A DNA stretch of 64,000 nt from Lachnospiraceae bacterium (GTDB lineage: Bacteria > Bacillota > Clostridia > Lachnospirales > Anaerotignaceae), in contig CAJTKM010000018.1 in the NCBI GenBank assembly GCA_910576545.1, positions 1 to 64,000 on the forward strand, given 5' to 3'. The position numbers and the translations under genes were made by a program. Positions 1-8,576 of the stretch are shown here, piece by piece. The notes under the pieces are model-generated. The model did not search any database. It saw nothing but the letters and a program-made list of their open reading frames with translations, and was not told where the DNA came from. Numbering within the stretch: position 1 is the stretch's first letter; every line of letters starts with the position of its first letter.

Positions 1-2
1 AG

Positions 3-173
3 CAGCGCGACTATGATAAATATCTCTATAAACTGCGTCATTTGGTAGAAAACTGTTTCCTTACCCTGAAACGCTGGAGAGGGATTGCCACTCGTTATGC
101 CAAGACTTCTGATGCCTTTATCGCTGCGGTACACGTCCGTTGTATCGCTATTTGGGCTGCTATCCGTGCTTAA
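3..173 (+). pseudogene. 3' end of an IS5-like DDE transposase (cut by window edge)
   Basis: The frame is open from base 3 to a TAA at 171-173 and gives 56 residues. They contain YKLRHLVENCFLTLKRWRGIATRYAKT followed by a hydrophobic tail; in parts, the RHLVEN...LKRWRGIATRY pattern is the C-terminal signature of IS5-family (IS4/IS5 superfamily) transposases, carrying the last catalytic Glu of the DDE triad. The 5' part lies outside the window, so it cannot be decided whether the element is complete. No right-hand inverted repeat was recognised in the next 100 bases. Confidence 0.7.
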
Positions 174-182
174 CACGTGTAG

Positions 183-437
183 ACACTATCTAAGGAATAC
201 TTCCAGGATATTGACTGCCGAATCAGAACGGATTTCGTACCTCTTTCGTACCATACGGAATTGTTGGCGCAGGAAATTCCCATGCAGATGGCTTATGTCC
301 ATAAAAATCCGGCTGCTTTATTGTTGCAAGCAGATGACTGGGGAATTTGTGTACTGCTTACAAAATTACCGTTAGAATGTGAATTTCTTGAAAAGATGAA
401 AGAACAGACAGGTCTTGTTTTTCGTATAAGGTCGTAG
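183..437 (+). pseudogene. Gene remnant without start, product not recognised
   Basis: A single open frame of 84 codons runs from just after a TAG (180-182) to a TAG at 435-437. It has no credible start or ribosome site. The protein has ordinary composition, with patches such as FVPLSYHTELLAQEIPMQM and KNPAALLLQADDWGICVLL, so it reads like the C-terminal part of a real gene whose 5' end was removed by the neighbouring insertion. I do not recognise the family. The remaining bases to 540 hold nothing obvious. Confidence 0.35.
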
Positions 438-544
438 AATTATGCAAATTATGGTTCGTCATTCTAACCGCTGCGGAATAACATATAAAAACATTGGATA
501 AGTGGCTGCATGATAATAAATTACGAAGGAAAATAAATACACAA

Positions 545-573
545 AAAGCCGTCCAATTTTCAAGGACGGCTTT
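545..573 (-). terminator. Intrinsic terminator of asd-dapA-dapB
   Basis: AAAGCCGTCC and GGACGGCTTT form a perfect 10-bp stem with a 9-base loop. Read on the minus strand it is followed by a T-rich run, and it lies about 75 bases after the dapB stop. Confidence 0.85.
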
Positions 574-645
574 CTGCATAATATGACAGTTTCAATATTT
601 TTTTGTTTTCCTAGTCCAAATAAGAGTTAGTCATAGGTTTTATAT

Positions 646-1398
646 TTACAGCAAAACGTCTTTCATGGTGTACAAACCGGCAGGTTTTCCAGCAAGGAAT
701 TTTGCGGCTTTCACTGCACCGACCGCGAAAACCTCACGAGAGGTTGCCCGATGGTTTAATTCTACTACTTCATCCCGTCCAGCGAAAATAACATCATGTT
801 CGCCTACGATATTTCCGCCGCGGACAGCATGGATGCCGATTTCTGTTTTTTCACGTTTCTGGCGCACTCCGGAACGGTCGTAAACATAATGGTAGCGTTC
901 ATCCATCGCCTGATTGATTGCATCTGCGATTGCCATTGCTGTGCCGCTGGGGGCATCGATTTTCTGGTTATGATGTTTTTCCAGAATTTCGATATCAAAT
1001 CCACTGTCCGCGAGTATGTTGGCTGCCCGCTGCACAAGCTCCAACAGAAGATTTACGCCGAGGGACATGTTTGCGGATTTCAAAACAGCCGTTTCCTTCG
1101 AGGTTTTCTGCATTAGCTGAATGGTTTCATCGGAAAGAGCAGTTGTGCAGAGAACCACAGGGATTTTTTTTGCGCGGGCAAAATCCAGAAGGGCAGGAAT
1201 TGCCGCTGCTGTGGAAAAGTCAATGATGACATCAGCCTCTGCATTGCAGGCTTCGCAGGAGGGATACACAGGAAATTCCAGTTCCGGCATGCCAGGGTCT
1301 ATTCCGCCGACTACCTTGCAGCCTGTTTCGTTTTTTACCAGTTCCGCTACGACGTGGCCCATTTTTCCGCCGCAGCCATGAATCAAAATATTTGTCAT
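646..1398 (-). CDS. dapB: 4-hydroxy-tetrahydrodipicolinate reductase
   Basis: Reduces 4-hydroxy-tetrahydrodipicolinate to tetrahydrodipicolinate with NAD(P)H in the cytosolic diaminopimelate/lysine pathway. The 250-residue protein has the N-terminal dinucleotide loop GCGGKMG (8-14) and the catalytic stretch HHNQKIDAPSGTA (142-154) with the expected His-His and Lys. Length matches the family. The start at 1398 was chosen over an ATG six codons upstream because AAGGAG lies 7 bases before it and the family begins close to the nucleotide loop. It is the last gene of the asd-dapA-dapB transcript and shares the lysine riboswitch upstream of asd. Confidence 0.96.
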   Translation of the reverse strand: MTNILIHGCGGKMGHVVAELVKNETGCKVVGGIDPGMPELEFPVYPSCEACNAEADVIIDFSTAAAIPALLDFARAKKIPVVLCTTALSDETIQLMQKTSKETAVLKSANMSLGVNLLLELVQRAANILADSGFDIEILEKHHNQKIDAPSGTAMAIADAINQAMDERYHYVYDRSGVRQKREKTEIGIHAVRGGNIVGEHDVIFAGRDEVVELNHRATSREVFAVGAVKAAKFLAGKPAGLYTMKDVLL

Positions 1399-1467
1399 TG
1401 CAATGCTCCTTTTCAAAAGACATTGAAACGCTGCCCCTTTCGAAACGGAAGGGGAGCGATATGTTTT

Positions 1468-2352
1468 TTATTTCAGCAGTCCATAGTTTTTCATGGATGT
1501 ACGAAGGCGTTCCAGATTCTTTTCCTCCATATCGCAGAGCGGCAGGCGGCAGGAGCCAACTTCATAGCCCATCAGGTTCAGCGCAGCCTTTACAGGAATG
1601 GGGTTGACTTCGCAGAACAATGAAGCAATCAGGTCGATTGCATCCAGCTGGAGTTTGATTGCTCCGGCAATATCGCCGTTCATGAACTTTGCGACCATAT
1701 CATGTGTATTTTTCGGTGCAATATTGGAAAGTACCGAAATTACACCTTTGCCGCCAAGAGAAAGAATTGGCAGAATCTGGTCGTCATTACCACTGTAAAT
1801 ATCAAAATCCGGTCCGCAGAGTGCAGCAATTTCAGCCACCTGTGAAAGGTTGCCGCTTGCCTCTTTTACTGCGACAATATTCTCCACTTTTGAAAGTTCA
1901 TAAACCGTATTGGGTGAAAGGTTGCAGCCTGTGCGCCCGGGCACATTATACAGTATTACGGGTATTTTGATGCTGTTCGCGATTTTGGTGTAATGCAGAA
2001 TCAGCCCCTTTTGTGTTGCCTTGTTGTAATACGGCGTAACAAGAAGCACAGCATCTGCGCCAGCCTTTTCACAGCCCTGCGCCAGTTCTATGCAGTGCAC
2101 GGTATCATTGCTACCAGCACCCGCAATAACAGGCACACGTCCAGCTGCGACTTCTTTTGCATAGCGTACACACTCAATCTGGGAAGCATCATCCATCGTG
2201 GACGCTTCGCCGGTCGTGCCGCAGATAATCAGAGCATCTGTATCATTGGCAAGCTGGAATTCAATCAATTCCTTCATTTTCTCATAATTCACACTTCCGT
2301 CTGCATGGGTAGGGGTCACCAAAGCAACGCCCGCGCCTGTAAAAATAGACAT
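1468..2352 (-). CDS. dapA: 4-hydroxy-tetrahydrodipicolinate synthase
   Basis: Condenses pyruvate with aspartate semialdehyde, the committed step to diaminopimelate and lysine. The 294-residue TIM-barrel protein shows GTTGEA (45-50), Tyr135 and Arg140 in YNVPGRTG, and the Schiff-base lysine Lys163 in AVKEASGN. The start MSIFTGAG at 2352 is preceded by AGGAGG at good spacing; an upstream extension of 28 codons is not family-like. It lies between asd and dapB in one operon under the lysine riboswitch. Confidence 0.97.
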   Translation of the reverse strand: MSIFTGAGVALVTPTHADGSVNYEKMKELIEFQLANDTDALIICGTTGEASTMDDASQIECVRYAKEVAAGRVPVIAGAGSNDTVHCIELAQGCEKAGADAVLLVTPYYNKATQKGLILHYTKIANSIKIPVILYNVPGRTGCNLSPNTVYELSKVENIVAVKEASGNLSQVAEIAALCGPDFDIYSGNDDQILPILSLGGKGVISVLSNIAPKNTHDMVAKFMNGDIAGAIKLQLDAIDLIASLFCEVNPIPVKAALNLMGYEVGSCRLPLCDMEEKNLERLRTSMKNYGLLK

Positions 2353-2451
2353 AAAACGCACCTCCTGTAATATTCGATAGCCAAAGCAGCAGGGCAGGGA
2401 AATGCCTGCCATTTTGCTGCGGGAATACGGTAACATTTTTCCAAATCATCT

Positions 2452-3447
2452 TTACTGCATATTTTTAATGATTTCCTCTGCGATCTGTACAGCGTTTGTT
2501 GCCGCGCCCTTACGGATATTATCCGCTACGACCCAAAGATTTACGCCGCTTTCAACGCTTTCATCCCGACGGATACGTCCAATGTAAACTTCATCGTGAC
2601 CGGTAGCTTCGGTTGCAAGGGGATACTCGTTTTTGCTCTCATCGTTCTGCAGTACGACACCGGGTGCGTTCCGCAGTGTTTCCACCAATTCTGCCATTTC
2701 AAAGGGCTTTTCAAATTCCACATTGATAGATTCGCTGTGAGAATTGAAAACAGGCACACGAACGGTTGTCGCGGTGATGCGCATTGCATCGTTATGCAGG
2801 ATTTTTCTGGTTTCGTTTACCATTTTCATTTCTTCTTTTGTGTAGCCGTTATCCAGGAATACATCGATATGCGGCAGGCAGTTATTTGCAATGGCATGGG
2901 GGAATTTCTTAGGCGCTTCGCCTTTCAGACCGTTTTCCAAATCATTCCAGCCTGCAACACCCGCGCCGGAAACCGCCTGATAAGTAGAATATACTACACG
3001 TTTGATTTTGTATTTTTCATCCAGCGGCTTCAGTGCAACCATCGCCTGTATGGTAGAGCAGTTTGGATTGGCGATAATATTTTTGTGCCACTTGATATCT
3101 TCGGGGTTGACCTCCGGCACAATCAGAGGGACTTCCGGATCCATGCGCCATTGGGAGCTGTTGTCGATAACAATACAACCATGTGCTGCCGCGATAGGGG
3201 CAAATTTTTCGCTTGTGCTGCCGCCCGCAGAAAAAAGGGCGATGTCAATGGGTTTATCAAAGGAATGTTCTGTCAGTTCCTCAACAGTATATTCTTTGCC
3301 ATTGAAGGCCAGCGTTTTCCCTGCGGAACGACTGGATGCCATGACATAGAAATTTTCGATGGGGAGCTGGCGTTCTTCCAAAACTTTCAGGAATGTTCTG
3401 CCTACCATGCCGGTTGCGCCGACGACAGCGAGGTTGATTTTTTTCAT
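2452..3447 (-). CDS. asd: Aspartate-semialdehyde dehydrogenase
   Basis: Makes aspartate semialdehyde from aspartyl phosphate with NADPH, feeding the dapA reaction. The 331-residue protein starts with the Rossmann motif VVGATGMVGRTF and has the nucleophile Cys130 in ANPNCSTIQ; a downstream His in VPVFNSHSES is the expected acid/base. Start at 3447 (MKKINLAVVG) follows AAGGA; two in-frame upstream ATGs are less well placed. First gene of the operon; its long leader carries the lysine riboswitch. Confidence 0.96.
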   Translation of the reverse strand: MKKINLAVVGATGMVGRTFLKVLEERQLPIENFYVMASSRSAGKTLAFNGKEYTVEELTEHSFDKPIDIALFSAGGSTSEKFAPIAAAHGCIVIDNSSQWRMDPEVPLIVPEVNPEDIKWHKNIIANPNCSTIQAMVALKPLDEKYKIKRVVYSTYQAVSGAGVAGWNDLENGLKGEAPKKFPHAIANNCLPHIDVFLDNGYTKEEMKMVNETRKILHNDAMRITATTVRVPVFNSHSESINVEFEKPFEMAELVETLRNAPGVVLQNDESKNEYPLATEATGHDEVYIGRIRRDESVESGVNLWVVADNIRKGAATNAVQIAEEIIKNMQ

Positions 3448-3530
3448 GTTCATTTCCTTCTTTCTTTTATCCATAAGTGTATGATATTTTTATCTGGAAA
3501 GCAGAAGCGGCTTAAAAAGCGTTGCCGGAA

Positions 3531-3583
3531 ACAAAAAAAGCCGGTCTGCGCCGACTGACAAGAAACTGCCGGTAGGGCTTTTG
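3531..3583 (-). terminator. Riboswitch expression-platform terminator
   Basis: On the minus strand, AAAGCC and CCGGC arms pair across a loop with GTCGG and GGCTTT and are followed by seven Ts (complement of 3533-3539). It sits between the lysine aptamer and the asd start. The aptamer's 3' strand and this hairpin share CTGC/GCAG segments that could form an alternative antiterminator. Exact pairing was judged by eye. Confidence 0.6.
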
Positions 3584-3603
3584 GGTCTGCCGCAGTTTGA
3601 ATG

Positions 3604-3777
3604 TTTCGTAGCGCTCCATTGGCAGTATGCCAATGACAGTCGTACGGTTCTTAGCCGTACGCCCAGAAGAAAGAGATAAGGCGACCTTCTTCTTCGGCGT
3701 TTTTCCCTTTCCGCAGACCTCCGCTACCCCTTATGATATCCGTCTGCGTACTTTTGAAAAACGCACCTCTACTTTGA
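3604..3777 (-). promoter_or_regulatory. Lysine riboswitch (L-box)
   Basis: Read on the minus strand the region carries the conserved L-box blocks in order: GAGGTGCG at the 5' end, GGTAGCGGAGG, GGAAAGGG followed by CGCCGAAG, TTCTGGGCG, GACTGTCATTGGC, and a closing TGGAGCGCTACG. These are the core conserved pieces of the lysine aptamer. It precedes asd-dapA-dapB, the lysine branch, and a terminator follows it, so lysine binding is expected to stop transcription. Confidence 0.93.
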
Positions 3778-3796
3778 AGATATTTATTTACTGATT

Positions 3797-3825
3797 AGTC
3801 TAACACCAGTTTGGCATTCTGTCAA
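3797..3825 (-). promoter_or_regulatory. Promoter of the asd-dapA-dapB operon
   Basis: Minus strand TTGACA (3825-3820), a 17-base spacer, then TAGACT (3802-3797). It lies about 20 bases upstream of the riboswitch. The IS3-family fragment begins only 9 bases upstream of the -35 box. Confidence 0.8.
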
Positions 3826-3833
3826 ATGTTTTT

Positions 3834-4511
3834 AGGCAGGAATTTTCACTGGCATTGCTGCTGGATATCGCTCAACTGCCCCGTGCAACCTTTTACTATC
3901 ATCTGAAACAGATGAAGAAAACAGATAAATACGCATCTGTAAAGGAAGAAATTACAGCAATTTACCATGAAAACAAAGGAAGATATGGCTATCGCCGAAT
4001 TACAGCGGTACTGCATAGTCGAGGTTTCTCTGTTAACCACAAGACAGTCCAGCGACTCATGAAGGAGCTTGGGTTGGTTTGTCGTGTCAAAATAAAGAAA
4101 TATCGTTCTTACAAGGGAGAAGTTGGAAAAATTGCGCAGAATCTGCTGAAGCGGAATTTCCATGCAAAGAAGCCAAATTAGAAGTGGGTTACGGATGTAA
4201 CGGAGTTCAGCCTATTTGGAGAGAAGCTCTATCTGTCTCCCATTCTCGATCTGCACAGCAGGGATCTGGTCAGCTTCACAATATCAGATCATCCGGTGCT
4301 GAGTATGGTGACGACTATGCTGGAAAAGGCTTTTAAGAAGATTCCAGATGATACAAATCTCATTCTTCACTCGGACCAGGGCTGGCAATATCAACACAAG
4401 CAGTATCAGCGGCTGCTCAAAGAGAAGGGCATCCGGCAAAGCATGAGCCGGAAAGGCAACTGTCTGGACAATGCTGTGATAGAGAATTTCTTTGGTCTGC
4501 TTAAGAGTGAA
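3834..4511 (+). pseudogene. Internal fragment of IS3-family transposase (orfB)
   Basis: This 678-bp stretch is nearly identical and colinear, without gaps, to 46505-47182 of the intact IS3-family element in this window. It lacks orfA, both terminal inverted repeats and the last part of orfB. A CAG codon of the intact copy is TAG here (4179-4181), so even the retained frame is broken. Helical N-terminal HTH_21-like part (MLLDIAQLPRATFYYHLK, in pieces) and most of the DDE integrase core remain. It is dead by itself. Being missing at both ends is more like recombination or gene conversion than simple transposition. Confidence 0.9.
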
Positions 4512-4534
4512 GGGAATACTGTGTTTTGAAAAGA

Positions 4535-4569
4535 AAAAGCGGCGAAACTGACAGGTTTCGCCGCTTTTG
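4535..4569 (-). terminator. Bidirectional terminator downstream of dsdA
   Basis: AAAAGCGGCGAAAC and GTTTCGCCGCTTTT form a perfect 14-bp stem with a 6-base loop. It lies just after the dsdA stop on the minus strand. Confidence 0.88.
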
Positions 4570-4587
4570 ATATTTCCTAACTTCTTT

Positions 4588-5922
4588 TTATTTCAAATGT
4601 GTGTTCATGTATTCCTCACGGATGGCCTGCGGAACAAGGCTACCGCCTGTTGCCCAGGGGATATGGACAGACTGTTCCATTTTTTCTTCAAGCCCCATTT
4701 TTTTGATATACTGCTTCATTTCTTCAGATTTCATCAGTTGAACAGGGCCCCAGAAGGATGCGCACGCGGAAGGTTCTAAGAAAATATCTTCCGTATTCAC
4801 AATGTCACGCATAAAGTCATAAATACGGAAATCCTCCAAAGAAAGTTCGCCTGCCAGCAGGTTCATCATGACGCCGCCGACAAATCCGGAGGCACGTCCA
4901 ACCGCCAGACCATCTGCGTGTGTCTGTCCAGTCAGACCGAAATCCTGAACGGATACTTCATTCTGTAAGCCAGATGCCATGCCGACAAGCATACAGGGAG
5001 CCTGTGTTGGTTCGATAAAGAAAATGTGTGCATTGTCACCGAAAAGTTGTTTGAAACCAAAAGCAACACCGCCGGGCGCGCCGCCTACGCCGCATGGAAT
5101 ATAGACAAAAAGGGGATGTTCCGCATCGACCTGAATCCCTTTTTCCTCAAATTGTTTCCGGATACGCTTTGCGGCTACTGCATAGCCAAGAAACAGGTTG
5201 ACAGAATTTTCGTCGTCTACAAAATAGCTGCTGGGGTCTGCGTCAGAATTTTTGCGTCCAACCTCAACAGCTTTGCTGTAATCATCATCGTACTCAATGA
5301 CTTCTGCACCCCTTTGGCGAAGGAGGTCTTTTTTCCACTGCTTTGCGTCAGCGGACATATGTACGATAACATGGAACCCCAGAGCCGCGCTCATGATGCC
5401 AATGCTCATGCCAAGGTTGCCTGTAGAACCAACCTGAATTTTGAATTTGCCAAAAAATTCCTTGAAAGCAGGAGAAGCAAAAATACTGTAATCATCTGTC
5501 AGTTTTACCATGCCGTGCTCCAGAGCCAAATCCTCCGCATGTTTCAGCACTTCATAAATGCCGCCGCGTGCTTTTACGGAACCGGAAATTGCCAGATGGC
5601 TGTCCTGTTTCAAAAAGAGGCGTCCTGGAATGGTAGTATGGTATTCCTGTTCAAGCTGCTTCTGCATTTTAGGAATCTCTGTCAGCGGGGATTCGATTAA
5701 GCCGTTTGTTGGCTCTGTTTCGGGAAATACTTTTTTAATAAACGGTGCAAAACGGGCAAGCCTTGCTTCCGCGTCATCAATATCTGCCATGGTGATATCA
5801 ATTTTTGCCAATGCATCGGCTGTTTTTTCAAGGTTTTCGTTAATCCAGATAACTTCCTTGCCTTCTGAAACCTGCTTCAGTAAATCAGCATTTTTTACTT
5901 TGTTCCAAAGCTCTTGATTCAT
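4588..5922 (-). CDS. dsdA: D-serine ammonia-lyase
   Basis: PLP enzyme that converts D-serine to pyruvate and ammonia, either for detoxification or as a carbon/nitrogen source. The 444-residue protein has the PLP lysine Lys117 in ISGSVKARGG, the phosphate-binding loop STGNLGMSIG (166-175), and a C-terminal HIPWATGGS loop, all typical of DsdA. AAGGAGG precedes the ATG by 7 bases. It is monocistronic: own promoter upstream and a strong terminator downstream. The L-serine catabolic genes lie about 35 kb away, so no operon link is seen. Confidence 0.95.
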   Translation of the reverse strand: MNQELWNKVKNADLLKQVSEGKEVIWINENLEKTADALAKIDITMADIDDAEARLARFAPFIKKVFPETEPTNGLIESPLTEIPKMQKQLEQEYHTTIPGRLFLKQDSHLAISGSVKARGGIYEVLKHAEDLALEHGMVKLTDDYSIFASPAFKEFFGKFKIQVGSTGNLGMSIGIMSAALGFHVIVHMSADAKQWKKDLLRQRGAEVIEYDDDYSKAVEVGRKNSDADPSSYFVDDENSVNLFLGYAVAAKRIRKQFEEKGIQVDAEHPLFVYIPCGVGGAPGGVAFGFKQLFGDNAHIFFIEPTQAPCMLVGMASGLQNEVSVQDFGLTGQTHADGLAVGRASGFVGGVMMNLLAGELSLEDFRIYDFMRDIVNTEDIFLEPSACASFWGPVQLMKSEEMKQYIKKMGLEEKMEQSVHIPWATGGSLVPQAIREEYMNTHLK

Positions 5923-5961
5923 AATAATTCCTCCTTAAAAATAATTATAAATATTTTTTTC

Positions 5962-5990
5962 ATCATAACATATTGCTATCCCTTCCGCAA
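5962..5990 (-). promoter_or_regulatory. Candidate dsdA promoter
   Basis: Minus strand TTGCGG (5990-5985), 17 bases, TATGAT (5967-5962). The spacing is optimal and the -10 is good, while the -35 matches less well. Confidence 0.5.
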
Positions 5991-6132
5991 GCCGCATAAA
6001 ATGACGGTATTTGTCAATAAATCTATGCTTTTTCACATGTTTCAGGGGCATATTACACAAAAAATTAAAAACCTGTAAAACTCTAAGACAGAAATTCATC
6101 AGCAATGAAAAAGCGGAAACAACCTGCTATAA

Positions 6133-6161
6133 TTGACAGGCAGTTTAGAACATTGTATACT
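6133..6161 (+). promoter_or_regulatory. Promoter of the FNT gene
   Basis: TTGACA (6133-6138), 17-base spacer, TATACT (6156-6161), about 65 bases before the start codon at 6226. Confidence 0.82.
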
Positions 6162-6225
6162 GATGCGGTAGGGAAATGGGCGGCGTTACTGATCGCCGGA
6201 GGATTTTAAGGAGGACACGTAGAGA

Positions 6226-6849
6226 ATGGAAAAAGGAAGACAATTTGTTTCTGCGGTTTTAGCCGGAATGATGATTGGCATGGGAGGAACGGTATACCTT
6301 GCCCAGACAAACTCTGTTGTGGGCAGTTTTCTGTTCGCGGTAGGGCTGTTTACGGTCGTAGTGTTTCAGCTGCATTTGTTTACAGGGAAAATCGGATACC
6401 TGCCATTCCAAAACCTGACATATCTGACTGAACTGCTCATCACGTGGATAGGCAACCTTGTTGGTACATTTTTAACGGCAACAATGGTACGAAACAGCCG
6501 CATTTATGAAGGCATGGCGGAGCGGGTAGAGCAGATTGCCGCCGTCAAGCTGAATGATGATTTTTTAAGTATCTTCCTTTTAGCAATATTTTGCGGTATG
6601 CTGATGTTTATTGCGGTGGACTGCTTCAAAACACAGAAAGGTTCGACATTGCAGTTTATCGGCGTTTTTGTGCCGGTTATGGTGTTTATACTGAGCGGCT
6701 TTGAACACGTGATTGCAAATATGTTTTATTTCAGCCTGTCTGCATCATGGAGTGGACACTGCTTTGCGAGTGTATTGGTAATGACGCTGGGCAATTCCAT
6801 CGGCGGAATGCTGATACCGCTGTACTTAAAATATTTCAAGCTGAGATAA
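6226..6849 (+). CDS. Formate/nitrite transporter (FNT) family protein
   Basis: The 207-residue hydrophobic protein has about six membrane segments. It shows FNT features: a buried SGFEHVIANMFYFSL motif in the C-terminal half and a terminal GNSIGGMLIPLYLKYF. FNT proteins are pentameric channels for small monovalent anions such as formate, nitrite or hydrosulfide; the sequence does not tell which. It is somewhat shorter than classical FocA. AAGGAGG lies 11 bases before the ATG, slightly long. mutY follows after 16 bases, so read-through is likely, although the functions are unrelated. Confidence 0.85.
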   Translation: MEKGRQFVSAVLAGMMIGMGGTVYLAQTNSVVGSFLFAVGLFTVVVFQLHLFTGKIGYLPFQNLTYLTELLITWIGNLVGTFLTATMVRNSRIYEGMAERVEQIAAVKLNDDFLSIFLLAIFCGMLMFIAVDCFKTQKGSTLQFIGVFVPVMVFILSGFEHVIANMFYFSLSASWSGHCFASVLVMTLGNSIGGMLIPLYLKYFKLR

Positions 6850-6865
6850 ACCGAAGGAGATAAAA

Positions 6866-7927
6866 ATGGAACAGGAAAAAATCCTGCGGCAGACGGCAGA
6901 GCCGCTCTTAGAGTGGTATCAAAAAAACGCACGGGTTTTGCCGTGGCGCAGTGAAAATCCCAATCCATACCATGTATGGGTATCAGAAATTATGCTTCAA
7001 CAGACAAGGGTAGAGGCAGTAAAACCGTACTATGAGCGTTTTCTGTCTGCACTGCCGACAGTACAGACATTGGCAGAGGCTGACGAGGAACTGCTTCTAA
7101 AGCTGTGGGAAGGGCTGGGCTATTACAGCCGCGTAAGGAATATGCAGAAAGCCGCACAGCAGATTGTGGCGGAGCATAATGGAGAGATTCCGGCGGAATA
7201 TTCTATACTGCTGAAGCTGAAAGGGATTGGGCCATATACGGCAGGAGCGATTGCCTCAATTGCTTTTTCCAAGCCATGCGCCGCAGTCGATGGAAATGTC
7301 CTGCGTGTGATGGCGCGGCTAACGGCAGATGAAGGAAATATTGCAGAGCCTGCTGTGAGGAAATACTGGGAGAAGGAAATCACGGAGGCACTGCCAAAGG
7401 AAAGACCAGGAGATTATAACCAGGCACTGATGGAATTGGGCGCAACACTCTGCCTGCCGAACGGCGCGCCGAAATGTGAGCTTTGCCCGCTTCGCGCATA
7501 TTGTCTGGCGTATCGAAAAAACCAGACTATGCTGTTCCCTGTTAAAACGAAAAAAAGCTCGAGGATACAGGAAACCCTTTCGGTTTTCTTTCTTGTTTCT
7601 GAAAATAAAATTGCTCTGCATAAACGTTTGCCGCATGGTCTGCTTTCCAATCTTTGGGAGCTGCCAAACTGTCCAAGCGAAACGCAGACATTTGAATTTT
7701 TACAGAAACTAGGTGTCACACGTGCAGAACTGCTCCCGATGCGGAGCCAAAAACATATTTTTACACATATAGAATGGCATATGGAATGTTATTTCGGAAA
7801 GGTTTTTGAGAAACAGCTTTCCAATCTGGTTTGGGTAACAAAGGAAGAAGCGGCAGCGGAATTTGCGCTTCCTTCTGCGTTTCGGAAAATCTGGCTGGAA
7901 GGTCTGAAACAAATGGAGGATTTCTGA
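6866..7927 (+). CDS. mutY: A/G-specific adenine DNA glycosylase
   Basis: Removes adenine mispaired with 8-oxoguanine in the GO repair pathway. The 353-residue protein has LPWR (25-28), catalytic Glu41 in SEIMLQQT, the helix-hairpin-helix KLKGIGPYTAGAI (117-129), catalytic Asp142 in AAVDGNV, and the 4Fe-4S cysteines Cys196, Cys204, Cys207 and Cys213. A C-terminal Nudix-like 8-oxoG recognition domain follows from about 230. AAGGAGATAAAA precedes the ATG. The stop overlaps the start of the next gene, a Nudix hydrolase, which fits a shared nucleotide-hygiene role. Confidence 0.96.
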   Translation: MEQEKILRQTAEPLLEWYQKNARVLPWRSENPNPYHVWVSEIMLQQTRVEAVKPYYERFLSALPTVQTLAEADEELLLKLWEGLGYYSRVRNMQKAAQQIVAEHNGEIPAEYSILLKLKGIGPYTAGAIASIAFSKPCAAVDGNVLRVMARLTADEGNIAEPAVRKYWEKEITEALPKERPGDYNQALMELGATLCLPNGAPKCELCPLRAYCLAYRKNQTMLFPVKTKKSSRIQETLSVFFLVSENKIALHKRLPHGLLSNLWELPNCPSETQTFEFLQKLGVTRAELLPMRSQKHIFTHIEWHMECYFGKVFEKQLSNLVWVTKEEAAAEFALPSAFRKIWLEGLKQMEDF

Positions 7928-8484
7928 TGTATTTTATAGATGCAATTAAAGCGTATCTTCCCGCTGATGAAGAGGAACAAGCTGAAAAAGAAGCTATTGC
8001 AGCACTCTTGCAGGAAAAAGGCTGCACTGTTCTGTCCCGTGAAAATGCGCTTGCTCACATGACCTCAACTGCGATGATATTTAATGAAGAAAAAGATAAG
8101 CTATTGATGGTACATCATAACATTTATGATACGTGGGCCTGTGTAGGCGGACATGCGGATGGCATGGACGACCTGCTCCAAGTCGCATTGAAAGAAACCG
8201 AGGAAGAAACCGGCGTTAAAAATTTACGCTCCGTTTCGGAACAGATACTTTCTTTGGATATTTTACAGGTCGCAAAGCATTATAAAAGAGGGAAATACGT
8301 TCCGAATCATCTGCATCTGAATGCAACATATGGACTGATTGCATCGGAAAATGAGCCTCTGCGTGTCAAGGCGGATGAAAATTCAGCAGTGATGTGGGTG
8401 CCGATTGCCGAGTTAGACGCATATAGTAAGGAACCGGAATTCGTCAAAGTTTACAGAAAAATCATCAAAAAAGTTATTAAATGA
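7927..8484 (+). CDS. NUDIX hydrolase
   Basis: The 185-residue protein contains a Nudix box starting at Gly75 (GGHADGMD...KETEEETGV, to about 97). The first acidic position is Asp instead of Glu, and the REUXEE core reads KETEEE. It probably hydrolyses a nucleoside diphosphate linked to another moiety; the substrate cannot be read from the sequence. The ATG overlaps the mutY TGA (TGATG), so the two are translationally coupled. A longer frame reaching back into mutY was rejected because of this overlap and the family length. Confidence 0.85.
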   Translation: MYFIDAIKAYLPADEEEQAEKEAIAALLQEKGCTVLSRENALAHMTSTAMIFNEEKDKLLMVHHNIYDTWACVGGHADGMDDLLQVALKETEEETGVKNLRSVSEQILSLDILQVAKHYKRGKYVPNHLHLNATYGLIASENEPLRVKADENSAVMWVPIAELDAYSKEPEFVKVYRKIIKKVIK

Positions 8485-8497
8485 TAATAATTATCCA

Positions 8498-8526
8498 TTG
8501 TTTTTTTGTTCACAAGAGGATATAAT
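8498..8526 (+). promoter_or_regulatory. Promoter of the GNAT-DUF2156 pair
   Basis: TTGTTT (8498-8503), 17-base spacer, TATAAT (8521-8526), about 50 bases before the start at 8577. Confidence 0.7.
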
Positions 8527-8576
8527 AGAACAGATGATAGAAAACGATATACCGAAGCGGAAAGGGCGGTGAAGGG

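Noticed and set aside
3855-4163. Minus-strand frame within the IS3 fragment, repeated at 46517-46834
   Set aside because: It occurs in both copies only because the DNA is duplicated; it is the mirror of orfB and has no start signal.
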